From contig NZ_JAGS01000004.1 of the NCBI RefSeq assembly GCF_000526775.1, positions 1-11,748 on the forward strand: 11,748 nt of DNA. Direction: 5' to 3'. A program made the translations under genes and the position numbers. Below the pieces are notes generated by a model. That model made no database searches and had not been told where the DNA came from. It was given only the letters and a program-made list of their open reading frames with translations. Below are positions 7,146-11,748 of this stretch, one piece after another. Every line of letters starts with the position of its first letter. The first letter of the stretch is position 1. The DNA is from Ruminococcus albus AD2013. GTDB lineage: Bacteria > Bacillota > Clostridia > Oscillospirales > Ruminococcaceae.

Positions 7146-7460
7146 CTACATGATATTCACACTCCGCGGAACATCAAGTTTAAGTGTGTCAGCAGTGCGT
7201 ATATCAGCGATCTGCTTGAACATCGACCATGAGCTCTGGCAGACCTGTGTAGTTCGCAATGCGTGTACGTTCCTTGAAGCCATTGCCCGCCAGGTTTCAG
7301 CTTCCCATTCCGTTTTCTGCTCGCCGAATACGGAAACCCAGTTGTCGAAGTGATGGCAGACCGTTTCTTCAGAAAGTCGTATTCGGAGATAACGCATCAT
7401 CGTGTGCAGCTCCGTTATCGAGTTGCTCAGCCGGTGTGCCGTAAGCAACACCTTAGCAAC
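7146..7460 (-). CDS. Most N-terminal remaining fragment of the SNF2-type helicase
   Basis: The open frame extends beyond 7460 but only this part resembles the helicase. It carries LSNSITELHTMMRYL, HFDNWVSVFGEQKTEWE and FKQIADIRTADTLKLDVP. Between them the frame is lost and restored: removing one A, one G and one G turns the middle into ELKPAGNGFKERTRI and ANYTGLPELMSMFKQ, the expected family sequence. All three changes are removals of inserted bases. Confidence 0.6.
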   Translation of the reverse strand, partial: VAKVLLTAHRLSNSITELHTMMRYLRIRLSEETVCHHFDNWVSVFGEQKTEWEAETWRAMASRNVHALRTTQVCQSSWSMFKQIADIRTADTLKLDVPRSVNIM

Positions 7461-7523
7461 GATTATTTGGTAATGTTGGACGGTTTGGTTTTTACAGCAA
7501 TAAAACCGAAAGGACAGATACAA

Positions 7524-7753
7524 ATGATTGATGCGATGTACAATTACAGACAGGGCGATATTCACTCCGCTGAGTTCTCGATGAGTTTAATAAGGCTCTG
7601 TATCCCTTTGAAGATTCGCTGAGTGAGGAGCAGATTGATGTGTTTCACAAGATTCTGGACTGTGTGAGCGAGACTGCTGCCGCTGAAATGAGAGCTGCCT
7701 ACAAGGTCGGTTTCAAGGACGGTGCGACTATGATGCAGGAGATTCAGGACTGA
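7524..7753 (+). pseudogene. Small protein resembling DUF6809, one frameshift
   Basis: Starts MIDAMYNYRQGDIHSAEF and, after a frame change at about 7575-7580, continues as DEFNKALYPFEDSLSEEQI and ends FKDGATMMQEIQD. Removing two bases (the extra TC after GAGTTC) gives 76 codons, a 75-residue acidic, helical protein with no signal or membrane segment. The ATG at 7524 has AAAGGA at 7509-7514. The ending (GFKDGA.MM) resembles the DUF6809 small proteins of Clostridia; this is a recollection, not a search. A rho-independent terminator follows 20 bp after the stop. As the sequence stands, the frame stops early at 7622. Confidence 0.6.
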
Positions 7754-7773
7754 TACATTTACAGCATAAGGAA

Positions 7774-7829
7774 AGGGCTATGTCCTCCGTGACCGTGTAC
7801 GGAAGGCATAGCCCTGATTTTTTCTTTTC
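7774..7829 (+). terminator. Rho-independent terminator between convergent genes
   Basis: A 9-bp outer stem (7774-7782 with 7807-7815, AGGGCTATG/CATAGCCCT) encloses further pairing (TCCGT/ACGGA) and is followed by ATTTTTTCTTTT on the plus strand. It ends the small plus-strand gene. Because the minus-strand SLOG gene stops at 7840, it probably serves that transcript too, though the minus-strand T tract is weak. Confidence 0.85.
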
Positions 7830-7839
7830 AGATGCTTAT

Positions 7840-8315
7840 TCAGTTTTCGTTTGCAAGGTTCACTATCTTCTTGCCCTGTTTCTCCGCATAGCGTATCGTG
7901 GCATAAGCTCCTCCGCTTTTATGCTGTATACAGCATACCACAAGGTCTGCTCTGTCGATCATACTGCGGTTGCGGACTTGGATAGCGGACTTGGGGTGTG
8001 CTATGGACGATTCAGCACACACCTCGACTTCATCGTAATAGTCAAGGTACTCCTTTTCGTTGTCACGGTACTCTGCTTTCATGTATGGCAGGACGAGTGT
8101 AAAATGGGTATTGCCGTAACCGTAATTGCGGATAGCTCGCTTAAATGGCAGCAGAAGCAAAGCAGGTCAAAATCGCCGTCCCGTCCGATCATGAAGTCAA
8201 CATACTCCTTCTGCGTTTATCAGTCATGAAAGGAGCTTGTCAAGGCGGTTTTCTATCTCCGTTTCCACGCTCTATGTATCCATGCCCCAAAAAAGCAAAC
8301 TGTGTAAATATTCAT
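7840..8315 (-). pseudogene. SLOG-family (DUF1273-like) protein, frame-disrupted N-terminus
   Basis: The ATG at 8315 (AGGAG 8 nt upstream) begins MNIYTVCFFG, a start typical of small SLOG/Rossmann-like proteins. Frames then change: ENRLDKLL, YVDFMIGRDGDFDLL and, from about 8150, the clean tail with RAIRNYGYGNTHFTLVLPYM, ESSIAHPKSAIQVRNRSMID, RADLVVCCIQHKSGGAYATI and RYAEKQGKKIVNLANEN. The GRDGDFD and GGAYATIRYAEKQGKKI segments fit the nucleotide-binding loops of the SLOG superfamily, often proposed to bind nucleotide-derived ligands. The first 50 residues need several inserted bases removed. The gene is divergent from the XRE gene and has its own promoter (8350-8378). The open frame as given spans 7840-8160. 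Confidence 0.75.
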
Positions 8316-8343
8316 AGCAACTGCTCCTATTCACTTTTGTTTA

Positions 8344-8378
8344 CCATATATTATACACCTAAATGTCCATATATTCAA
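8344..8378 (-). promoter_or_regulatory. Promoter of the SLOG gene, overlain by a 9-bp direct repeat
   Basis: Minus strand: TTGAAT (8373-8378), a 17-bp spacer, TATAAT (8350-8355). The word CCATATATT occurs at 8344-8352 and at 8367-8375 on the plus strand, 23 bp apart, overlapping the -10 and -35 boxes. This is where an operator for the adjacent XRE-type repressor might lie; that role is inference. Confidence 0.6.
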
Positions 8379-8451
8379 GCCCACACGGATATTTATTTTA
8401 TTGTCCGATAAGGTATATAATAATAGTAACCAATAAGAAAGGGGCGGTTTT

Positions 8452-8745
8452 ATGGAAGTCGGCAAGAAACTGCACACAAACTTAGGGAAGATAAGAAAAT
8501 GTCTATGTACCGCCTTACACAGCTCACAGGAGTGTCGGGACACCATATCAAGGGCATTGAAGAAGGCACACGGCCAGCCCACCATTGAAACGCTGAATCG
8601 TCTGGCAGTCGCTCTCGGTTCTTCACTTGCGGAGATGTTCAATGATGATACGGAATGCACCTATCTTACGGAGAAAGAACGGCACTTGATTGAGAATTTC
8701 CGCAGGCTGTCTGATGAAAAAGCAGATGCTCTGCTTGAAATATGA
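8452..8745 (+). CDS. XRE-family helix-turn-helix regulator, with compensating frameshifts
   Basis: The ATG at 8452 follows GAAAGGGG at about 8437-8444. The frame as given has 97 codons, but residues about 12-42 are out of frame. Removing two inserted bases (extra AA near 8480) gives TLREDKKMSMYRLTQLTGVS and HHIKGIEEGTRQPTIETLNR, a classical XRE helix-turn-helix. One extra C near 8573 returns to the given frame, which continues LAVALGSSLAEMFNDDT and RHLIENFRRLSDEKADALLE. The last residues may also be shifted, with a stop at 8763-8765. The protein probably represses its own promoter and that of the divergent SLOG gene. A strong terminator follows at 8771. Confidence 0.8.
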   Translation: MEVGKKLHTNLGKIRKCLCTALHSSQECRDTISRALKKAHGQPTIETLNRLAVALGSSLAEMFNDDTECTYLTEKERHLIENFRRLSDEKADALLEI

Positions 8746-8770
8746 GCGATGTTCTGAATAAATAAGCGAT

Positions 8771-8805
8771 GGCTACTGTAAAAGATGCAGTAGCCTTATT
8801 TTTTT
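8771..8805 (+). terminator. Rho-independent terminator of the XRE gene
   Basis: Perfect 8-bp stem GGCTACTG/CAGTAGCC (8771-8778 with 8788-8795), 9-nt loop, followed by TTATTTTTTT. It isolates the second type I operon from upstream transcription. Confidence 0.9.
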
Positions 8806-8865
8806 GCCCATACTGGACTTATAAGTCCTCGGTGAAATATTTAGAAAAAAACGCCCGTCGAATCA

Positions 8866-8894
8866 TTGACTATTTGTGCAGATTGTGCTATAAT
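8866..8894 (+). promoter_or_regulatory. Promoter of the hsdM-hsdS operon
   Basis: TTGACT (8866-8871), exactly 17 bp, and TATAAT (8889-8894) with a TGC extension before the -10. It is close to the sigma-70/SigA consensus. About 45 bp of leader follow, then GGAGG (8931-8935) and the hsdM ATG at 8942. Confidence 0.85.
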
Positions 8895-9017
8895 ATAATG
8901 GATAATACCTTGCGTTATGTGAGGTTAGTTGGAGGTTTACAATGATTACCGGTGTCATTAAGAATAAGATAGATAAAATATGGACTGATATATGGGCTGG
9001 CGGTATCCACCAATCCG

Positions 9018-9287
9018 TTGACGGTCATTGAACAGCTCACTTATCTGATGTTTATACGCTCCCTCGATGAAAAAGAGCTTGAAAACGAAGAATTTGCCAA
9101 TATGACGGGCGATACTGCCGATCTGATCTTTCCTCAGTCGGAGATCGGACAGGCTATGCGTTGGAGCAAGTTCAAGGATAAGGACGCTCGTGATATTTTC
9201 AGTATTATCTCGAAATATGCCTTTCCTGCGGTAAAGAAAAATGAAGTATGGCAAAGCTCCCTGATTTTGACGATAAGGGTGAGCTGA
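9018..9287 (+). CDS. hsdM: HsdM N-terminal fragment
   Basis: Coherent from the internal TTG: LTVIEQLTYLMFIRSLDEKE, then FANMTGDTADLIFPQSEIGQ and AMRWSKFKDKDARDIFSII. This is the helical HsdM N-terminal domain. It ends out of frame after the A5 run at 9237-9241. The first 25 or so residues of the protein lie just upstream in the frame of the ATG at 8942. Confidence 0.75.
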   Translation: MTVIEQLTYLMFIRSLDEKELENEEFANMTGDTADLIFPQSEIGQAMRWSKFKDKDARDIFSIISKYAFPAVKKNEVWQSSLILTIRVS

Positions 9288-9634
9288 TAGAAATTCCAGA
9301 CCGTGAGGACGGTGAACAGGAACAGACAGCTTTCACTCGATACATGGATAGTGCCGTGTTCGTTATCCCTAATCCGCAGGTGTTGCAGAAAATCATCACG
9401 GGGCTTGACGATCTTTATGAGCATGATATAGCTGACCTCGATATGCAGGGTGATCTGTATGAGTATATGCTCGGTAAGCTCTCTACGGCAGGTCAAAACG
9501 GACAGTTCCGTACTCCGAAACATATCCGTGAGATGATGGTGGAGCTGGTTGCACCCACTCCCGACGATGTGATATGCGATCCTGCCTGCGGTACAGCCGG
9601 ATTTCTTCGTTTCCGCAGCCGAATATATCCGTAA
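9248..9634 (+). CDS. hsdM: HsdM SAM-binding fragment
   Basis: Residues 3-120 are true HsdM sequence: KLPDFDDKGELIEIPDRED, TAFTRYMDSAVFVIPNPQVL, GKLSTAGQNGQFRTPKHIRE and the SAM-binding motif DPACGTAGF (111-119). The frame is lost after TAGFL, where the gene should read VSAAEYIRKHYED; one extra base near 9605 explains this. Confidence 0.8.
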   Translation: MAKLPDFDDKGELIEIPDREDGEQEQTAFTRYMDSAVFVIPNPQVLQKIITGLDDLYEHDIADLDMQGDLYEYMLGKLSTAGQNGQFRTPKHIREMMVELVAPTPDDVICDPACGTAGFLRFRSRIYP

Positions 9635-9650
9635 GCATTATGAGGATACC

Positions 9651-9890
9651 ATGACCGATGAGCAATGGGCTGACTTTGCTACAAAGACCTTTACGGGCTA
9701 TGATACTGACCAGACGATGCTCCGTATCTCGGCTATGAACCTGATGCTCCATTCTATCACCAATCCCGATATTGACTATAAGGACAGCGTTTCAAAGCAG
9801 AAACAGCGTCAGCGGCAAATACACCGTCTGCCTTGCAAATCCGCCGTTCAAGGGTTCTGTTTGATGCGGAGAGTATCAACGACAACCTGA
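9651..9890 (+). CDS. hsdM: HsdM methylase-core fragment
   Basis: Residues 1-45 are HsdM core: MTDEQWADFATKTFTGYDTD, then QTMLRISAMNLMLHSITNPD. After the A3 run at 9801 the true frame continues as NSVSGKYTVCLANPPFKGS, which holds the catalytic NPPF motif in another frame. Confidence 0.7.
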   Translation: MTDEQWADFATKTFTGYDTDQTMLRISAMNLMLHSITNPDIDYKDSVSKQKQRQRQIHRLPCKSAVQGFCLMRRVSTTT

Positions 9891-9980
9891 AAGCTGTCAC
9901 AAACACGAAAAAAGACGGAACTGCTGTTCCTTGCACTGTTCCTGCGTCTGCTGCAAAAGGGCGGCAGATGTGCTTGTATC

Positions 9981-10484
9981 GTGCCTGACGGTGTGCTGTT
10001 TGGTTCGAGCAAGGCGCACAAGTCTATCCGCAAGGAACTGATCGAAAATCATCAGCTCAAAGCCGTTATTTCCATGCCCAGCGGTGTTTTCAAGCCCTAT
10101 GCAGGCGTTTCCACGGCGGTGCTGGTGTTCGTCAAGACCGATGCAGGCGGCACGGATAACGTGTGGTTCTATGATATGAGGGCGGACGGTTTCTCCCTTG
10201 ATGACAAGCGCTCGGAGATAGCTGAAAACGATATTCCCGATATTATCGCCCGATTCCACAACCCTGACGGTGAGCGTGACAGGGAGCGCACAGAGCAGAG
10301 CTTTTTTGTGCCAAAGCTGGAGATCGTGGACAACGACTATGACCTGTCTATCAACAAGTACAAGAAAACCGAATATGTGGCGGTGGAATATCCTCCGACA
10401 AGCGAGATCATGGCAGACCTTGACGGGCTTTACAAAGAGCTTGGCGGTGTGCTGTCGGAGTTGGGAGGATTGCTGAATGAGTAA
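9981..10484 (+). CDS. hsdM: HsdM C-terminal fragment
   Basis: This 167-residue clean frame runs from PDGVLFGSSKAHKSIRKELI through AVISMPSGVFKPYAGVSTAV and FYDMRADGFSLDDKR to SINKYKKTEYV and the stop at 10482-10484. It is the C-terminal third of HsdM. The last part, with SEIMADLDGLYKELGGVLSE, is the helical tail that contacts HsdS. The listed ATG is internal to the gene. Confidence 0.85.
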   Translation: MPDGVLFGSSKAHKSIRKELIENHQLKAVISMPSGVFKPYAGVSTAVLVFVKTDAGGTDNVWFYDMRADGFSLDDKRSEIAENDIPDIIARFHNPDGERDRERTEQSFFVPKLEIVDNDYDLSINKYKKTEYVAVEYPPTSEIMADLDGLYKELGGVLSELGGLLNE

Positions 10485-11010
10485 AATCCAATTAAAAGAT
10501 ATTTGTTGCTTTTCTAAAGGCAGTCAAATCAATGGTGATGAACTTATTGATAATGGTGAATATGATTATCTAAATGGAGGTATAAACCCCTCTGGTAAAT
10601 GGAGTGATTTCAATGTATCAGGCGGCACTATTACAATAAGTGAAGGTGGTAATTCATGTGGATATGTGAATTATATGCCAGCCCCATTTTGGTGTGGTGC
10701 GCATTGTTACTATCTTTATGATTTAAGGTGTGAAGTGAAGTATCTATATTATGCCTTGAAAAGCCAACAAGATAGAATAATGAAACTTCGCTCAGGAGCT
10801 TGTATGCCTAATATCAAAAAAAGTGATATAGGTAGTTTTACTTTTGAATATACCGAGGATACAAGTGTTCAACACATAATAGTCTCTAACCTCGACAAAG
10901 TAACCCACACAATAGACCTCTGCAACGCTATCCTTGAAAAGCTTGATCTGCTTGTCAAATCACGGTCTGTCGGGCGGTTGCTGTTGACCTCTGAGGAGGT
11001 GGCAGCATGA
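10477..11010 (+). CDS. hsdS: HsdS, half-size type I specificity subunit (one recognition domain)
   Basis: An intact 177-residue frame overlaps the hsdM stop by 8 bp, with GGAGG at 10464-10468. It has one target-recognition domain (about residues 1-140: IQLKDICCFSKGSQINGDEL, YDYLNGGINPSG, GGTITISEGGNSCGYVNY, GACMPNIKKSDIGSFTFEY) and one conserved coil (about 141-168: SNLDKVTHTIDLCNAILEKL, DLLVKSR). Normal HsdS has two of each in about 400 residues, so this is a half subunit. After KSR the usual FVEMFG is replaced by SVGRLLLTSEEVAA and a stop that overlaps the next hsdS start (ATGA). Half-size HsdS can pair as dimers in some type I enzymes. Here it may instead be a silent or donor copy, or the front half of a split S gene. 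The AT-richer composition differs from hsdM, as is common for exchangeable recognition domains. Confidence 0.88.
   Translation: MSKIQLKDICCFSKGSQINGDELIDNGEYDYLNGGINPSGKWSDFNVSGGTITISEGGNSCGYVNYMPAPFWCGAHCYYLYDLRCEVKYLYYALKSQQDRIMKLRSGACMPNIKKSDIGSFTFEYTEDTSVQHIIVSNLDKVTHTIDLCNAILEKLDLLVKSRSVGRLLLTSEEVAA
10927..10970 (+). repeat. hsdS coil repeat, copy 1
   Basis: 44 bp encoding AILEKLDLLVKSR. It is about 80% identical (9 differences) to 11454-11497 in the following hsdS, in the same orientation. Such coil repeats are known sites for recombination between specificity genes. Confidence 0.75.
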
Positions 11011-11748
11011 AGAAGTATGTGACACTCGGAGAGGTCTGCACTAAGGGCAGTTCAAGTATAGCACAAAAGGACATAGAGCAGAATAATGGCTCTTATGGTA
11101 TCTACGGCGCAAGTGGGTATATCAAAGATGTTGACTTTTATCATCAGGATAAGCCCTATATTGCTGTGGTTAAGGACGGTGCAGGAATAGGAAGAACAAT
11201 GCTCCTGCCTGAAAAAACCTCTATTATTGGCCACGATGCAGTATCTTATTCCAAATGATGATGTTTGCGTGGAATATCTATACTATGGCGGTTACATATA
11301 TGAACCTTGCTAAGTATTTTTCAGGCGCTACCAATTCCCCATATCTACTTTAAGGACTACCAAAAAGAGAAACTGCCACTTCTAACGATAGAGGAACAGC
11401 GCAAAATAGCCGATAATTTACGCAAAATTGATAGGCTGATTGAGCTATGTAGCGGTATCTTGCAAAAACTTGATGTACTTGTCAAGTCACGGTTTGTGGA
11501 GATGTTTGGCGGTATCACTGAAAGACGTAAACTTGAAGAGTACGCTGATCTGATTACCAAAGGTGCTTCACCCAAAATGGCAAGGAATAGATTATGCTGA
11601 GGAAGGAACTTTATTTGTTACAAGTGAGAATGTTCGTGAGGGATATTTGGATTTTACCAAAAAGAAATATCTGCAAATGATATCAACAAAATTTACCTCG
11701 TTCTGTTCTAAAGCGAAACGATATATTGATTAACATCGTAAACGCTTC
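11007..11748 (+). CDS. hsdS: HsdS, second type I specificity subunit, partial and frame-disrupted
   Basis: The ATG at 11007 overlaps the previous stop (ATGA), with AGGAGG at 10994-10999. It starts KKYVTLGEVCTKGSSSIAQK, then GIYGASGYIKDVDFYHQD and YIAVVKDGAGIGRTMLLPEK, a first recognition domain. Frame breaks follow at about 11231 (extra C), 11287 (extra G) and 11332 (extra A). They restore MQYLIPNDDVCVEYLYY, YFSGATIPHIYFKDYQKEKL and the coil EEQRKIADNLRKIDRLIELC to LDVLVKSRFVEMFG. A second recognition domain begins KLEEYADLITKGASPKWQG (extra A near 11577) and, after further shifts, ends at the window edge with PRSVLKRNDILINIV. So this is a full-type HsdS with two recognition domains, running past 11748. 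The longest given frames are 11007-11258 and 11307-11600. Confidence 0.82.
11454..11497 (+). repeat. hsdS coil repeat, copy 2
   Basis: 44 bp encoding GILQKLDVLVKSR, matching 10927-10970 in the preceding half-size hsdS. Here the coding frame continues with the usual FVEMFG, whereas copy 1 diverges right after KSR. Confidence 0.75.

Larger units (their letters stand above)
5484..7460 (-). pseudogene. SNF2-type helicase of integrative elements, C-terminal half, truncated and frame-disrupted
   Basis: This is the C-terminal part of the very large SNF2/DEAD-like helicase (often fused to a DNA methylase) found on Firmicute conjugative elements. Pieces in order from the 5' side: LSNSITELHTMMRYL (after a garbled ATGTP), HFDNWVSVFGEQKTEW, SMFKQIADIRTADTLKLDVP, MLKITSDGRKLGLDPRLID, LTQIVFCDLGVP, CVYDDIRDKLIARGIP, GSTAKMGTGTNVQKK, PWRPADLQQRAGRIIRQGNE, GTFDAYSFQTLENKQRFI, EDVDQQALTYSEIKAL, and a C-terminal basic tail ending KTKAGLE with stop at 5484. 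The N-terminal half, with Walker A and any methylase, is absent: sequence left of the ATGTP motif gives way near 7445-7480 to the leader of a plus-strand gene. Internal breaks look like inserted bases. The host function is unknown; a mobilization-related role is assumed from context. Confidence 0.75.
8942..10484 (+). pseudogene. hsdM: HsdM, type I DNA N6-adenine methyltransferase, seven apparent inserted bases
   Basis: The gene starts MITGVIKNKIDKIWTDIWAG with GGAGG 6 nt upstream. The frame changes at seven places: about 9009, A5 at 9237-9241, A3 at 9253-9255, about 9605, A3 at 9801-9803, T3 at 9860-9862 and A6 at 9908-9913. Removing one base at each leaves 1536 bases, 512 codons, a normal length for HsdM. 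The restored protein shows the helical N-terminal domain (TVIEQLTYLMFIRSLDEKE), GQFRTPKHIR, the SAM-binding motif DPACGTAGFL, the catalytic NPPF (9838-9849), GSSKAHKSIRKEL, GVFKPYAGVSTAVLVF and a C-terminal NDYDLSINKYKK. It methylates adenine in the site chosen by HsdS. It overlaps the next hsdS by 8 bp (translational coupling). As given it would not yield a full protein. Confidence 0.9.

Noticed and set aside
6436..7353. Several overlapping plus-strand open frames of 78-170 codons
   Set aside because: They are antisense to the SNF2 helicase pieces, which have clear family motifs on the minus strand. The plus-strand products are low-complexity, rich in S, R and C, and have no convincing ribosome sites.
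8393..8421. Plus-strand promoter for the XRE gene
   Set aside because: TATAAT at 8416-8421 is good, but the matching -35 position reads TTATTT and TTGTCC at 8401 is only 9 bp away. A promoter probably exists but cannot be placed firmly.
8331..8660. Minus-strand frame of 109 codons across the XRE start
   Set aside because: Shadow of the XRE gene and of the divergent promoter region; the product has no recognisable features.

Overview
The window looks like part of a defence and mobile-element region from an anaerobic Clostridia-type Firmicute. A Ruminococcus-like rumen or gut bacterium is my best guess, from strong AGGAGG-type ribosome sites, the codon and base composition, and the style of the SNF2-helicase, SLOG and type I restriction genes. 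No tRNA, rRNA or CRISPR array is visible.

Layout, left to right. (1) Positions 3-1253, plus strand, AT-rich: the 3' end of a type I restriction specificity gene (hsdS), then an intact tyrosine recombinase 39 bp later. This arrangement is typical of phase-variable type I systems. The recombinase is followed by three copies of a 10-bp word in both orientations. (2) Positions 1468-5207, minus strand: one very large gene, broken many times, for a RecD-like superfamily 1 helicase. It has a cysteine-bearing N-terminal region of unknown role and a C-terminal PD-(D/E)XK-type nuclease domain, with its own promoter and terminator. (3) Positions 5484 to about 7460, minus strand, more GC-rich: the C-terminal half of the giant SNF2-type helicase (methylase-helicase) found on integrative elements, truncated at its 5' side. 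(4) Positions 7524-8745: a small plus-strand gene, a SLOG-family gene on the minus strand, and a divergent XRE-type repressor. (5) Positions 8942-11748, plus strand: a second type I restriction-modification operon with a strong promoter, hsdM, a half-size hsdS, and a second hsdS that runs off the window. No hsdR is present in the window.

Almost every gene from 1468 to the right edge is interrupted by frameshifts, while the recombinase and the first hsdS of the second operon are clean. Wherever the intended frame can be followed (hsdM, the small gene, the XRE gene, hsdS, parts of both helicases), it is restored by removing inserted bases, mostly in homopolymers. In hsdM exactly seven removals convert 1543 bases into 1536, which is 512 codons. 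This looks like insertion-dominated read error rather than gene decay, so the 'pseudogene' labels describe the sequence as given, not necessarily the organism.

Functionally the window reads as a defence island: two type I modification/specificity loci, one with its own recombinase, flank a helicase-nuclease that may itself be a defence gene and remnants of a conjugative or mobilizable element.
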